The notes: generated by a model not told the origin, from the sequence alone. A stretch of 50,497 nt of DNA from Candidatus Prevotella equi (GCA_018065145.1 JAGHTW010000066.1:1-50497); one strand, 5' to 3'. Positions 25,964-35,681 are shown, counted from the stretch's first letter. Numbers and translations: made by a program.

Positions 25964-26052
25964 GATGTTTTCTTTTGATTTATTTTGTTATTATTCTTTT
26001 CCAGCAGTGCTATGTCCTGCGGTATTGTGCAGGGATAACATAAATTAGATAG

Positions 26053-26168
26053 CAAAAAAGAAGAACCCCGACCTTCATTCCTTATGCGTAATACAGCATT
26101 GTGATGCCGTAATATTACTAAGGTTCTGAGCCGGAATCCTGAGATTCTTTATACCGCTATATTTCTAA
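26053..26168 (-). ncRNA. Putative structured small RNA or greA leader (6S-like layout)
   Basis: Read on the - strand, a transcript starting a few bases past the promoter box can fold as follows. The closing stem AAGAATC/GGTTCTT is at 26143-26149 with 26061-26067. An open bubble has 19 nt on one side and 12 nt on the other. The apical hairpin CCTTAGTAATA/TATTAC-GCA-TAAGG is at 26113-26123 with 26080-26093, topped by GCAT-CACA-ATGC. The 3' side ends in TTCTTCTTTTTT, like an intrinsic terminator. A closing stem, bubble and apical stem is the general layout of 6S RNA, but the length (about 116 nt) is short for it. No riboswitch motif is recognised. Confidence 0.45.
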
Positions 26169-26176
26169 ATCGTGTG

Positions 26177-26207
26177 CAAAGGTACGCATATTTTTTCTTT
26201 TGTGCAA
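26177..26207 (-). promoter_or_regulatory. Promoter for the structured RNA and greA operon
   Basis: On the - strand, TACCTTTG (26184 to 26177) fits the -7 consensus TAnnTTTG. TTG (26207 to 26205) sits 20 nt upstream as the -33 element. Transcription should start around 26170. Confidence 0.75.
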
Positions 26208-26224
26208 CTTTTTCCATATAAATG

Positions 26225-26256
26225 TTTGGTTTTCTCGGACAAAATGATTAACTTTG
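26225..26256 (+). promoter_or_regulatory. Promoter for the CoA-transferase gene
   Basis: TTTG (26225-26228), a 20-nt spacer and TAACTTTG (26249-26256) match the Bacteroidota sigma consensus exactly. It is divergent from the greA-side promoter, with under 50 bp between them. Confidence 0.82.
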
Positions 26257-26288
26257 CACACAAAATATAACACAAAATCATAACACGA

Positions 26289-27794
26289 ATGTACACAACT
26301 ATCACTGCTGCAGAAGCAGCTTCATTGATTAAGAACGGCGATTCTCTTGGACTCAGCGGTTTTACACCTGCTGGCGCGCCAAAGGCAACAACCAAGGAGT
26401 TGGCAAAGATTGCCGTAGCAGAACATGAGAAGGGTAACGAATTCAAGGTAAGTCTCTTTACTGGTGCGTCAACAGGTCAGAGTACCGATGGTGACCTCGC
26501 AGCAGCCGGTGCTATTAAGTTCCGTGCTCCTTATACCACCAATGCAGAGTTCCGTACTCACGTAAACAAGAACGAGATTGCTTATAACGACCTCCATCTC
26601 TCGCACATGGCACAGGAGCTCCGTTATAACTTCTATGGACCACTTAACTGGGGTATCCTCGAGGTTTGTAAGATTGAAGACGCTGGTGATAAGTATCACG
26701 TATATCTCACTGCTGCTGGCGGTATCGCTCCAACAGTAGCTTGCAAGGCAGAGAAGATTATCCTGGAGCTGAACCGCTTCCATAGCGAGGGCGCTTCATT
26801 GTTGCACGACGTATATGAGCCACTTGATGCTCCTTTCCGTCAGCCTATCATGATAACAAAGGTCAGCGACCGTATCGGTACTCCATATCTTGAGGTGGAG
26901 AAGTCAAAGGTTGTTGGTGTTATAGAGTGTAACATCCCTGATGAAGCACGTGCATTCAAGGGTTCTGATCCTATTACTGACCAGATTGGTGCAAATGTAG
27001 CACAGTTCCTTGTCAATGATATGAAGCGTGGTGTCATTCCTTCTTCTTTCTTGCCATTGCAGAGTGGCGTGGGCACAACAGCCAATGCTATCCTCGGCGC
27101 ACTGGGACAGGACAAGAACGTGCCTGACTTCAATATCTATACAGAGGTGTTGCAGAATGCTATCGTTGACATGATGCTCAACGGTCGTGTGAAGGATGCT
27201 TCTACATGTTCTCTTACTGTTGACAATGAGTGTCTGATGCAGGTTTATGACAATATCGACTTGTTCTCAAAGCACCTCACAATACGTCCATCAGAGATTT
27301 CTAACTCTCCTGAGGTGATACGCCGACTTGGTGTTATCGCTATCAACACCGCTATCGAGGTGGATATCTTCGGTAATGCTAACTCAACACACATCAGTGG
27401 TACGAAGATGATGAACGGTATCGGTGGTTCCGGTGACTTCGAGCGTAACGCTTATATCTCTATCTTTACCTGTGCTTCTACGGCTAAGGGTGGACTCATC
27501 TCTTCTATCGTGCCAATGGTAAGCCATCACGATCACTCAGAGCATGACGTGAACGTTATCATTACTGAGCAGGGTATTGCAGACCTTCGTGGCAAGGCAC
27601 CAATGGAGCGTGCGATGGCAATCATCGAGAACTGTGCACACCCAGACTATCGTCCTATACTCCGTGAGTATGTGAAGATTGCTACTGGTGGTCATACACA
27701 TCATAATCTCCCTGCTGCATTCGCTATGCATGACACATTGCGTCGCAAGGGCGATATGCACCTCACTGATTTTGCAGAATATATCAAGGAATAA
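26289..27794 (+). CDS. Acetyl-CoA hydrolase/transferase (acetate/succinate CoA-transferase type)
   Basis: 501-residue class I CoA-transferase. ITAAEAASLIKNGDSLGLSG with FTPAGAPKA opens the first domain; the second has QSGVGTTANAILGALG and YTEVLQNAIVDMM (the Glu near 286 is the likely catalytic residue by analogy with AarC-type enzymes). NVIITEQGIADLRGKAPMER is a family signature. It moves CoA between acetate, succinate or propionate, a step in mixed-acid fermentation of Bacteroidales. It has its own strong promoter and a 26-nt or so leader. Transferase is favoured over hydrolase on family grounds; the substrates are not proven. Confidence 0.93.
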   Translation: MYTTITAAEAASLIKNGDSLGLSGFTPAGAPKATTKELAKIAVAEHEKGNEFKVSLFTGASTGQSTDGDLAAAGAIKFRAPYTTNAEFRTHVNKNEIAYNDLHLSHMAQELRYNFYGPLNWGILEVCKIEDAGDKYHVYLTAAGGIAPTVACKAEKIILELNRFHSEGASLLHDVYEPLDAPFRQPIMITKVSDRIGTPYLEVEKSKVVGVIECNIPDEARAFKGSDPITDQIGANVAQFLVNDMKRGVIPSSFLPLQSGVGTTANAILGALGQDKNVPDFNIYTEVLQNAIVDMMLNGRVKDASTCSLTVDNECLMQVYDNIDLFSKHLTIRPSEISNSPEVIRRLGVIAINTAIEVDIFGNANSTHISGTKMMNGIGGSGDFERNAYISIFTCASTAKGGLISSIVPMVSHHDHSEHDVNVIITEQGIADLRGKAPMERAMAIIENCAHPDYRPILREYVKIATGGHTHHNLPAAFAMHDTLRRKGDMHLTDFAEYIKE

Positions 27795-27843
27795 TTAACC
27801 AGGGTGGGTGTAATAGTCCACCGAAACTAAAAAACTAACAACT

Positions 27844-28653
27844 ATGGCAAACTTACAGAACTTCTCCCTTGAGGGAAAGAACGCTTGGATTACAGGCGCA
27901 TCTTACGGTATTGGTTTCAACATTGCTAAGGCATTTGTAGAGGCTGGCGCAAAGACTATCATCTTCAACGATATCAACGAGGCTGCTCTTGAGAAGGGTC
28001 TCGCAAACTACAAAGAGGCAGGCATAACAAACGTTAAGGGTTATGTTTGTGACGTGACAGACGAAGAGGGCGTTAAGGCTCTCGTAGAGAAGATTCACGC
28101 TGAGGTAGGTCAGATAGACATTCTCGTAAACAACGCAGGTATCATCAAGCGCATCCCAATGCACGAGATGAAGCGCTCAGAGTTCCAGCAGGTTATCGAT
28201 ATCGACCTCGTAGCACCATATATCTGCTCTGCTGCTGTACTGCCAGAGATGATGGAGCGTAAGGAAGGTAAGATCATTAATATCTGTTCTATGATGTCAG
28301 AGCTTGGTCGTGAGACGGTATCTGCTTACGCTGCTGCTAAGGGTGGTCTGAAGATGCTCACTCGTAACATCTGCTCTGAGTACGGCGAGTACAATATCCA
28401 GTGTAACGGCATTGGTCCTGGCTACATCGCTACACCACAGACAGCACCTCTTCGTGAGCGTCAGGCTGACGGTTCACGTCATCCATTCGATTCATTCATC
28501 TGTGCTAAGACACCAGCAGGTCGTTGGCTCGATCCATCAGAGCTCGGTGGTCCTGCAGTGTTCCTTGCTTCTAAGGCTTCTGATGCCGTTAATGGTCACG
28601 TGCTTTACGTGGATGGCGGTATCCTTGCTTACATCGGCAAGCAGCCTAAGTAA
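27844..28653 (+). CDS. SDR-family oxidoreductase (gluconate 5-dehydrogenase-like)
   Basis: 269-residue short-chain dehydrogenase. The cofactor motif TGASYGIG is at about 18-25, NNAGI at about 96, the catalytic serine in ICSMMSELG and YAAAK near 161-165. The loop GPGYIATPQTAPLRE and RWLDPSELGGPAVFLASKAS are typical of gluconate 5-dehydrogenase and 2-deoxy-gluconate 3-dehydrogenase proteins of Bacteroidales. It would reduce a keto-sugar acid with NAD(P)H. It follows the CoA-transferase gene by 49 bp, which suggests a shared transcript, though no metabolic link is evident. A strong terminator follows. Confidence 0.9.
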   Translation: MANLQNFSLEGKNAWITGASYGIGFNIAKAFVEAGAKTIIFNDINEAALEKGLANYKEAGITNVKGYVCDVTDEEGVKALVEKIHAEVGQIDILVNNAGIIKRIPMHEMKRSEFQQVIDIDLVAPYICSAAVLPEMMERKEGKIINICSMMSELGRETVSAYAAAKGGLKMLTRNICSEYGEYNIQCNGIGPGYIATPQTAPLRERQADGSRHPFDSFICAKTPAGRWLDPSELGGPAVFLASKASDAVNGHVLYVDGGILAYIGKQPK

Positions 28654-28697
28654 ACCTTATTTGGAAAATAGTGGCGCTTTTTGCCCTCTGAAACATA

Positions 28698-28735
28698 AAA
28701 ACCATCGCTCTCCATCGAGCGATGGTTTTTTGTGT
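28698..28735 (+). terminator. Intrinsic terminator after the SDR gene
   Basis: AAAACCATCGCTC (28698-28710), loop TCCATC and GAGCGATGGTTTT (28717-28729) form a 13-bp stem followed by a T-run. Confidence 0.93.
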
Positions 28736-28858
28736 TTTTGGAGGTTATTGGCGCTTAATATACCCCTAAATATGCAAAGATAACTTAAAAAACACCTTAT
28801 TAATGATAAATTATATAATAAAACCTACGTAAATCTTCATTATTTGGGAATTTATGAT

Positions 28859-28866
28859 TAATTTTG
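28859..28866 (+). promoter_or_regulatory. -7 box upstream of the envelope gene block
   Basis: TAATTTTG matches TAnnTTTG and lies 36 bp before the lipoprotein start codon. The TTTG at 28843-28846 is only 12 nt upstream, too close for a standard -33, so the upstream element is weak. Confidence 0.55.
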
Positions 28867-28901
28867 CAGTGAATTTCGAAATTTAGACTTATTATTTTAG
28901 T

Positions 28902-30299
28902 ATGACATTCAAAATAACAGCATTTGCCGTTATGCTCTCTTGTGCGTGCCTATTGTCATCATGCATAGGTGGAGATGAAGCAGAATTATATGACGATACA
29001 GCCATTACGGCAGTCTCTCTCGGAACAGTAAAATGCGTTCGAGATACCATCCGTTATACCTATTCCGCTGCTAAATATCCAGTGCGTATCAATAATATCA
29101 CGGACCAGATATACAATGCGGACTCTCTTGTCGTAGGTACAGACCTTTCCTGTGTGCCTATGACCTTTACCGTGTGTAACTCTGGTTCTATGCTCTTGAA
29201 GAATATCGACAACGATGGATTCGTGGCGTATGCAAGTGGTGATACCATCAACTGTACTGTACCTCGTACCATGCGTGTCGTTTCATACGACGGAAAGCAT
29301 ACTCGTGACTATACCATCAGTATCGTAGCGCATAAGGAGTTTGCTGACAACTTTACGTGGACGGAGGTTGCCGCAACGAATTTCCCTAATGATTATATCT
29401 CTATGAAAGCACTTTCCTTCAAGGGAAAGATGTACGTTCTGGGATATAAGGGAGGCGTTAATTATGAACTGGTGTCATCATCAGATGGTAAGACATGGAC
29501 ATCATGTGCTCTTCCTACTGTCGCTGCTGGTGATACGCTTACTATTGCGACTTCCGATGACAAGATGTACCTTTGTACGAAGAAGAACCTCTATACATCA
29601 ACTGATGGAGAGTTCTCTGGCGCAGCAAAAGCAGTGAATGATCCTGTTTCTCTTAAGTCCGTGCTTGGTGCCTTTGATGGTAAGCTGTACGGCGTAAACA
29701 GTGATGACTCAGTGGTTGTAGCCAAAGAGGATAATGGTTCTTACGTATGGGCGGTAGATAGTATGCAGAATACCAATGCTTACGGTGTCAAAGGCGACAG
29801 CCTTCCTGCTCGTGACGTGAATATGGTCGTTGAGACATTGAAGACAGACAGCAAGAGCGCCATCGTAACAATCATAGCAAACAAGAAAGTGTGCTGGAAG
29901 GAAAAAGGCGTAAATATCGCTGATACTACAGCAGTGGTATGGACTAATGTGCTTGATAAGGACATGAAGTCACAGTGGACATACTGTGCTACTCCTTGGT
30001 CTAACCATTATCTGGTGTTGCCAAACATGCCACATCTCTCCGTTACATGCTACGGCAATACTATATATGCCATTGGCGGTGATAATCCAAAGAAGATATA
30101 TTCCTCACCGGACCATGGCATCTCATGGCATACGCAGACTGGCATCACTCTCCCTGAAGGCTTTAGTGCTACCAATGGTGCTGTAATCGTTGCTGACGGC
30201 AATGGATTCATATACCTCATGGCATCAGGTTCTGGTAAGGTATGGAAAGGACGTCAGAACAAACAGACGTGGGTTCCTAACAAGACGTATTACGAGTAA
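28902..30299 (+). CDS. DUF6242-like lipoprotein
   Basis: 465-residue predicted lipoprotein. The signal peptide ends in a lipobox (CLLSSCIGG, Cys about residue 21), so it should be anchored in an outer or inner membrane leaflet. Residues 30-145 form a beta-rich N-terminal domain (SLGTVKCVRDTIRYTYSAAK; VVSYDGKHTRDYTISIVAHK resembles a Bacteroidota surface Ig-like strand pattern). Residues 150-465 carry repeated beta-propeller-like blades (FKGKMYVLGYKGG, SSDGKTWTSC, FDGKLYGVNS, YGNTIYAIGGDNP, SPDHGISWHTQT). The position ahead of a DUF6089 barrel, uppS and bamA is the usual one in this order. The function is unknown; an envelope role is inferred from context. Confidence 0.82.
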   Translation: MTFKITAFAVMLSCACLLSSCIGGDEAELYDDTAITAVSLGTVKCVRDTIRYTYSAAKYPVRINNITDQIYNADSLVVGTDLSCVPMTFTVCNSGSMLLKNIDNDGFVAYASGDTINCTVPRTMRVVSYDGKHTRDYTISIVAHKEFADNFTWTEVAATNFPNDYISMKALSFKGKMYVLGYKGGVNYELVSSSDGKTWTSCALPTVAAGDTLTIATSDDKMYLCTKKNLYTSTDGEFSGAAKAVNDPVSLKSVLGAFDGKLYGVNSDDSVVVAKEDNGSYVWAVDSMQNTNAYGVKGDSLPARDVNMVVETLKTDSKSAIVTIIANKKVCWKEKGVNIADTTAVVWTNVLDKDMKSQWTYCATPWSNHYLVLPNMPHLSVTCYGNTIYAIGGDNPKKIYSSPDHGISWHTQTGITLPEGFSATNGAVIVADGNGFIYLMASGSGKVWKGRQNKQTWVPNKTYYE

Positions 30300-30327
30300 T
30301 AGAAGCTACAAAACGTACAATAGATAA

Positions 30328-31080
30328 ATGTTTACACGCGTGCGCATATACGAAATAAATAAGGTGGCAGCGATATTGATGCTGTTACTTGCTATCACCA
30401 TTACCGCATCGGCACAGGACGATGTGGAGTATCGTATGGAGATAGGTGCCGGCGTAGGTATGACAACATATCACGGTGACTTCAGTAGTGCGCTTTTCAA
30501 GAAGTCCCAGCCCGCTGGGGCGGTGATATTCCGTAGGGTGATAAATCCTTACACAGCGGTGAGGATATCGGGAATGTACACAGGCATCAAGGGCTCAACG
30601 GAAGGAAAGAGCACGTACTATCCAGACTTAGCGGAGAATGGCTATTCCTTCAGCAACCCGCTGGCAGATATCTCTGCAACCTTTGAATACAACTTCCTGC
30701 CTTACGGTACAGGACGGGATTATAGAGGAGCGAAAAAGATAACACCGTTTATATCACTGGGTATCGGTATGACATATGCCAGTTGTAAAGGTGGCACATG
30801 GGACTACTCTATGCCAAATCCGTACAGTTCCACAAAGAGCGTTGTGACAGCCAATATACCAATAGGTGTCGGTGTGAAATACAAGGTGGCATCACGACTG
30901 AACCTGTCGTTAGACTGGCAGATGCACTTCTCGCTCTCTGATAACCTTGATGGAATAAAAGACCCTTACAGGGTAAAGACATCGGGAATATTCAAGAATA
31001 CCGACTGCTATTCCACCCTTATGCTGGCGCTGACGTACAGCTTCTCACCAAAATGTCAAACATGTCACAAAGATAGATAA
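30328..31080 (+). CDS. DUF6089-like outer-membrane beta-barrel protein
   Basis: 250-residue secreted protein with a hydrophobic signal segment ([18 protein letters not shown]). The mature part reads as a small outer-membrane barrel: alternating strands such as [62 protein letters not shown] and [17 protein letters not shown], ending in TYSF. DUF6089 proteins usually sit directly upstream of uppS and bamA in Bacteroidales, as here (14 bp to uppS). No enzymatic motif is visible. Confidence 0.83.
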   Translation: MFTRVRIYEINKVAAILMLLLAITITASAQDDVEYRMEIGAGVGMTTYHGDFSSALFKKSQPAGAVIFRRVINPYTAVRISGMYTGIKGSTEGKSTYYPDLAENGYSFSNPLADISATFEYNFLPYGTGRDYRGAKKITPFISLGIGMTYASCKGGTWDYSMPNPYSSTKSVVTANIPIGVGVKYKVASRLNLSLDWQMHFSLSDNLDGIKDPYRVKTSGIFKNTDCYSTLMLALTYSFSPKCQTCHKDR

Positions 31081-31093
31081 GCAAGTTTACTCA

Positions 31094-31834
31094 ATGATAG
31101 ATCCAAATCGTATTCCACAACATATCGCCATCATCATGGATGGTAATGGCCGTTGGGCCAGCGAGCGCGGCAAAGTGCGTAGTTACGGACATTCTGCTGG
31201 TGCAGAGACGCTGAAAGAGGTTACCGCAGACTGCGTGCGTCTTGGCGTGAAGTATCTCACTCTGTATGCCTTCTCTACAGAAAACTGGAACAGACCAGAT
31301 GATGAGGTGGCAGCACTGATGGAACTCTGCATAACATCCCTCAAGACAGATATCTTCGATAAGAACAACGTTCGTTTCAAGGTAATCGGTGACCGTAGCC
31401 GTTTGCCAGAGAGAGTGCGTCAGAGTCTTAAGAAGATGGAGGATCAGACAGCGGGATATACAACCATGACGACCGTTATCGCACTCAGCTATTCATCTCG
31501 TTGGGAGATAACAAACGCTACGAAACTCATAGCCGAGAAGGCAAAGAATGGAGAGATAAATCCTGAAGATATCAATGAAGATACCATCAGCGAGCATCTC
31601 AACACTAATTTTATGCCGGATCCAGACCTTCTCATTCGTACTGGTGGTGAACAGAGAGTGTCTAACTATCTGTTGTGGCAGATAGCATATTCCGAGATGT
31701 ATTTCACACCAGTATATTGGCCTGACTTCAATAATGAAGAGTTGCTGAAGGCTATTGAGTCATATCAGTCAAAGCAGCGCCGTTTCGGTAAGACAGAGGC
31801 GCAGATAGAGGCTGAAGAGGCTGCTGCAAAATAA
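31094..31834 (+). CDS. uppS: Isoprenyl (undecaprenyl diphosphate) synthase
   Basis: 246-residue cis-prenyltransferase that makes undecaprenyl diphosphate, the lipid carrier for peptidoglycan and for the glycans made by the locus at the start of the window. [17 protein letters not shown] contains the catalytic Asp and P-loop. [35 protein letters not shown] and [13 protein letters not shown] are the remaining family signatures. The length is standard. It is followed immediately by bamA. Confidence 0.96.
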   Translation: MIDPNRIPQHIAIIMDGNGRWASERGKVRSYGHSAGAETLKEVTADCVRLGVKYLTLYAFSTENWNRPDDEVAALMELCITSLKTDIFDKNNVRFKVIGDRSRLPERVRQSLKKMEDQTAGYTTMTTVIALSYSSRWEITNATKLIAEKAKNGEINPEDINEDTISEHLNTNFMPDPDLLIRTGGEQRVSNYLLWQIAYSEMYFTPVYWPDFNNEELLKAIESYQSKQRRFGKTEAQIEAEEAAAK

Positions 31835-31874
31835 CGTGGTGCTAACAAAAAGAAAGAAAACAAGAATCATATAT

Positions 31875-34499
31875 ATGACATTTTTGAAACACTTATCCCT
31901 GACGTTGTTGCTGGCTGTCATAGCCATAGCGACGGTAAAGGCGCAAGATAAGATTATAAACCCGGAAATATCCTACTCTTCAAGAACAGAAATCTATACC
32001 ATTGCCGGTTTGGTAGCCAGTGGTGTAGATGAGTATGAGAGTAGTATGCTGACAAGTATCTCTGGCCTTTCCGTTGGTCAGGAAGTGACTGTGCCTGGCA
32101 ACGAGATAACAGAAGCCGTAAAGCGATATTGGAAGCACGGTCTTTTCTCTGATGTGAAGATAGCGGCGGACTCTATCGTTGCTGACTCTATATATCTTCA
32201 TATCTATCTGAAGACACGTCCTCGCGTCAGTGCCATCAACTATAATGGACTGAAGAAGAAGGGCGAGCGCGATGATATGGAGCAGAAGCTAGGACTGTTG
32301 AAAGGTTCGCAGATAACTCCAAACATGCTCGCACGTGCAAAGATTCTCGCTGAGAAGTATTTCAGCGACAAGGGTTTCAAGAATGCAGAGGTTACCATAC
32401 GTCAGCGTGACGATGTGGCACAGAAAAACCACGTAATCCTTGACGTTGACATCGATAAGAAGCTGAAGACAAAGGTCAACAAGATTATCTTCGAGGGTAA
32501 TGAGCAGGTGACAGCAAAGAAACTCAAGGGTAATATCATCAAGAAGGGTGCGTTACAGAAACTTCATGAGAAGGGTACGCTGTCGGCACTCTTCAAGTCA
32601 AACAAATATACACCAGAGAAGTTTAAGGAGGATAAAGCAAACCTTCTTGCCAAGTATAACGAGTACGGTTATCGCGATGCTACCATCGTTTCTGATAGTA
32701 TCAGCAATGTGGATGAGTCGCACGTAAATGTACATTTCAAGGTCTTTGAGGGTACGAAGTATTACATCCGTAACATCACATGGGTTGGTAATACGGTATA
32801 TACGACAGACTACCTGTCACGTCTGCTCAATATGAAGGGCGGCGACGTATATAACCAGACATTGCTCAACAAACGATTGAAAGAGGATGAGGATGCTGTG
32901 GGTAATGCATACTGGAACAATGGTTATCTGTTCTACGAGTTACAGCCTGTCGAGGTGAATGTTGTAGGCGATAGCATTGACTTGGAGATGCGTATTCAGG
33001 AAGGTCCGCAGGCACATATCTCACACGTTCGTATCAATGGTAACAACCGTCTCTATGAGAAGGTAGTGCGTCGTGAATTGCGTACAAAGCCAGGTGACCT
33101 CTTCTCTAAGGACGCCCTGATGCGTTCTGCCCGTGAATTGGCGTCAATGGGACACTTTGATCAGGAGAAGGTGAACCCAGACATCAAGCCAAACTATGAA
33201 GACGGAACGGTAGATATCAATTGGGATCTGGAACAGAAGTCTAATGACCAGGTAGAGTTCTCACTCGGTTGGGGACAGACGGGTGTCATCGGTCGTGTAG
33301 GTCTCAAACTGAATAACTTCTCTTTGGCAAATCTCTTCAACCGTAATAAGGAGCATCGTGGATTGCTGCCTGTAGGTGATGGAGAACAACTCTCTCTGGG
33401 AGCACAGACAAACGGTACTTACTACCAGTCTTACAACCTCTCTTATTCTACCAACTGGTTCGGTGGCAAGCGTCCTATACAGTTCAGCGTAGGCTTCTTC
33501 TACTCTAAGCAGACGGACGTAAACTCTAACTATTACAACACCAGCTGGCAGAATAACTATTACAACTACCTCGGCGGATATGGTTATTATAATGGTTACT
33601 CTAACTACGAGAACTATTACGACCCAGACAAGTATGTACAGTTGTTAGGCGGTTCATTAGGATGGGGTAAGCGTCTGCGTTGGCCTGACGATTACTTCAT
33701 GCTGTCAGTGAACCTCTCATATACACGATATATCCTTAAGAACTGGAATTACTTCCTTGTAAACAACGGAACATGTAATAACCTCAATGTCGGAGTATCG
33801 CTCTCTCGTATATCTACCGACAACCAGCTCTTCCCACGTCATGGTTCTGAGTTTGAGTTGAGCGTAAGCCTCACTCCACCATGGTCTGCCTTCAACAAGA
33901 AAGACTATGAGAATCTCGCTACCAATCCTTATTCTGCTACCTATAATGCAGAGCAGCAGGAGAAATATCGTTGGATAGAGTATCACAAGTGGAAGTTCAA
34001 GGCAAAGACATATATCGCCCTGTCAAGTGGACAGAAGTGTTTCGTCCTCATGGCGCGTGCAGAGATGGGTATCCTTGGCGCATACAACAAGTTCAACAAG
34101 TCTCCGTTTGAGACATTCTACGTTGGCGGTGACGGTATGTCAGGTAACTCAACGAACTACGCTGAAGAGACAATAGGTCTCAGAGGTTATGAGAACGGTT
34201 CCCTCACACCTTATGGTTCAGCGGGTTATGCCTACGACCGCTTCTCACTTGAATTACGTTATCCATTCATGCTTGGTAACACTACCATCTACGGTCTCGG
34301 ATTCCTTGAGGCTGGTAATGCGTGGAACGATGTGAAGAGCTTCAACCCATTCAATATGAAACGCTCTGCCGGTCTCGGTGTTCGCGTATATCTCCCTATG
34401 GTAGGTCTGTTAGGTATCGACTGGGCATACGGCTTCGACAAGGTATTCGGAAAGAAGGGCGGTAGCCAGTTCCACTTTGTGCTCGGACAGGAGTTCTAA
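31875..34499 (+). CDS. bamA: Outer membrane protein assembly factor BamA
   Basis: 874-residue Omp85 protein that inserts beta-barrels into the outer membrane. The signal peptide LKHLSLTLLLAVIAIATVKA ends at QDK. Five POTRA domains run from about 45 to 420 (GLSVGQEVTVPGNEITEAVK; KIIFEGNEQVTAKKLKG; ITWVGNTVYTTDYLSRLL; VRINGNNRLYEKVVRRELRT). The C-terminal barrel ends with FGKKGGSQFHFVLGQEF, a terminal aromatic as expected, and has the GLRGYE motif. ATG at 31875 is preferred over an in-frame GTG at 31836, because it starts right before the signal peptide. The barrel has a Tyr/Asn-rich loop (about 555-605). Confidence 0.95.
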   Translation: MTFLKHLSLTLLLAVIAIATVKAQDKIINPEISYSSRTEIYTIAGLVASGVDEYESSMLTSISGLSVGQEVTVPGNEITEAVKRYWKHGLFSDVKIAADSIVADSIYLHIYLKTRPRVSAINYNGLKKKGERDDMEQKLGLLKGSQITPNMLARAKILAEKYFSDKGFKNAEVTIRQRDDVAQKNHVILDVDIDKKLKTKVNKIIFEGNEQVTAKKLKGNIIKKGALQKLHEKGTLSALFKSNKYTPEKFKEDKANLLAKYNEYGYRDATIVSDSISNVDESHVNVHFKVFEGTKYYIRNITWVGNTVYTTDYLSRLLNMKGGDVYNQTLLNKRLKEDEDAVGNAYWNNGYLFYELQPVEVNVVGDSIDLEMRIQEGPQAHISHVRINGNNRLYEKVVRRELRTKPGDLFSKDALMRSARELASMGHFDQEKVNPDIKPNYEDGTVDINWDLEQKSNDQVEFSLGWGQTGVIGRVGLKLNNFSLANLFNRNKEHRGLLPVGDGEQLSLGAQTNGTYYQSYNLSYSTNWFGGKRPIQFSVGFFYSKQTDVNSNYYNTSWQNNYYNYLGGYGYYNGYSNYENYYDPDKYVQLLGGSLGWGKRLRWPDDYFMLSVNLSYTRYILKNWNYFLVNNGTCNNLNVGVSLSRISTDNQLFPRHGSEFELSVSLTPPWSAFNKKDYENLATNPYSATYNAEQQEKYRWIEYHKWKFKAKTYIALSSGQKCFVLMARAEMGILGAYNKFNKSPFETFYVGGDGMSGNSTNYAEETIGLRGYENGSLTPYGSAGYAYDRFSLELRYPFMLGNTTIYGLGFLEAGNAWNDVKSFNPFNMKRSAGLGVRVYLPMVGLLGIDWAYGFDKVFGKKGGSQFHFVLGQEF

Positions 34500-34502
34500 G
34501 TG

Positions 34503-34530
34503 ATAATGCATAATTCATAATGCATAATGG
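34503..34530 (+). repeat. TAATGCATAATTCATAATGC simple repeat
   Basis: A short direct repeat of ATAATGCATAAT follows the bamA stop codon. The rest of the gap to 34594 holds nothing recognisable. Confidence 0.5.
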
Positions 34531-34570
34531 GTGGTTTTAGGGAATTTCCTCCATGAAGTAGGGTAAATCC

Positions 34571-34602
34571 TTTTACCATAACGTTTCTACAATATAATTT
34601 TG
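34571..34602 (+). promoter_or_regulatory. Promoter for the Skp-like genes
   Basis: TTTT (34571-34574), a 20-nt spacer and TAATTTTG (34595-34602). Transcription would start near 34609, downstream of an alternative TTG start at 34600, which supports ATG 34633 as the true start of the first Skp-like gene. Confidence 0.65.
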
Positions 34603-34632
34603 CAATCGTTAAACCAAAAAAACGACGCAACA

Positions 34633-35139
34633 ATGAAAAAGATTTTTATCATAGCCATCATGGCTACAATGGCAATAGCAGCCAACGCACAGAAGTATGC
34701 TCTCATTGATATGGAGTACATCCTCAAGAATGTCCCTGCCTATGAACGCGCTCAGGAACAGTTGTCGCAGGTCAGCAAGCGTTGGCAGGCTGAGGTAGAG
34801 GCGCTTAATACAGAGGCTTCTACTATGTACAAGAACTACCAGAACGAGGTTGTCTTCCTCTCTCAGGAACAGAAACAGGCAAAGCAGGAGTCTATCATGC
34901 AGAAGGAGAAAGAGGCAGCAGACCTTAAGAAAAAGTACTTCGGACCAGAAGGCGAGCTGTTCAAGAAGCGTGAGAGCCTCATGTCACCTATTCAGGATGA
35001 GATATACAACGCAGTAAAGGAGATATCAGAACTCCGTGGCTATCAGCTGGTCCTGGACCGCGCCTCTGACAGCGGCATCATCTTTGCATCACCAAAGATT
35101 GATATTTCAAATGAAGTGCTCCAGAAGCTCGGATACTAA
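34633..35139 (+). CDS. OmpH/Skp family periplasmic chaperone, copy 1
   Basis: 168-residue Skp-like protein that would hold unfolded outer-membrane proteins on their way to BamA. The signal peptide is MKKIFIIAIMATMAIAANAQ; the mature protein starts KYALIDMEYILKNVPAYERA. A long charged coiled-coil (about 45-120, Gln/Glu/Lys-rich, EKEAADLKKKYFGPEG) forms the tentacle, and the C-terminal YQLVLDRASDSGIIFASPKI is the family core strand. It is the first of three consecutive paralogues. Confidence 0.9.
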   Translation: MKKIFIIAIMATMAIAANAQKYALIDMEYILKNVPAYERAQEQLSQVSKRWQAEVEALNTEASTMYKNYQNEVVFLSQEQKQAKQESIMQKEKEAADLKKKYFGPEGELFKKRESLMSPIQDEIYNAVKEISELRGYQLVLDRASDSGIIFASPKIDISNEVLQKLGY

Positions 35140-35180
35140 GTAAAAATTAACAATTAATAAATAAAAAAGTAAAAAGTAAA

Positions 35181-35681
35181 ATGAAAAAGATGATTTTCGC
35201 GCTCGTTGCAATGCTTACAATGGCAATCAGCGCAAATGCACAGAAGTTTGGTCATGTTGATACACAGTCTATCATGCAGAACCTTCCAGAACTGACTAAG
35301 GTAAATGGTGAGCTTCAGGCTATCGCACAGCAGTATGACAACGACATCAAGGCGATGCAGGACGAACTGCAGCGTAAGATGGAGGAGTATGACAAGAACA
35401 AGGCTACAATGAGCGCTACTGCACAGCAGGAGCAGGAGAATGCCCTCCAGGAGATGTACCAGAAGATTCAGCAGACTGCACAGCAGAACCAGCAGGAGTT
35501 CCAGAAGCAGCAGCAGGAGAAGATGGCTCCTATCCAGCAGAAGATTATGACAGCCATCCAGAATGTTGGTAAGACAGGCCAATATACTTACATCTTTGAA
35601 CAGGGTGCAGCACTCTATGTAGGCACTGGTTCAAAGGACGTAACAGCAGAAGTAAAGGCAGAGCTTAACAAGTTGAAGTAA
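35181..35681 (+). CDS. OmpH/Skp family periplasmic chaperone, copy 2
   Basis: 166-residue Skp-like protein. The signal peptide MKKMIFALVAMLTMAISANA is followed by QKFGHVDTQSIMQNLPELTK. The coiled-coil is unusually Gln-rich (residues about 75-125, with QQTAQQNQQEFQKQQQEK). The C-terminal core TYIFEQGAALYVGTGSKDVT is conserved. An A/G-rich simple repeat (AAAAAAGTAAAAAGTAAA) occupies the leader up to the start codon. It is 41 bp after copy 1 and 2 bp before copy 3. Confidence 0.9.
   Translation: MKKMIFALVAMLTMAISANAQKFGHVDTQSIMQNLPELTKVNGELQAIAQQYDNDIKAMQDELQRKMEEYDKNKATMSATAQQEQENALQEMYQKIQQTAQQNQQEFQKQQQEKMAPIQQKIMTAIQNVGKTGQYTYIFEQGAALYVGTGSKDVTAEVKAELNKLK

Noticed and set aside
31836..31874. 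GTG start for bamA
   Set aside because: Would put a basic stretch before the signal peptide; the ATG at 31875 starts directly at it.
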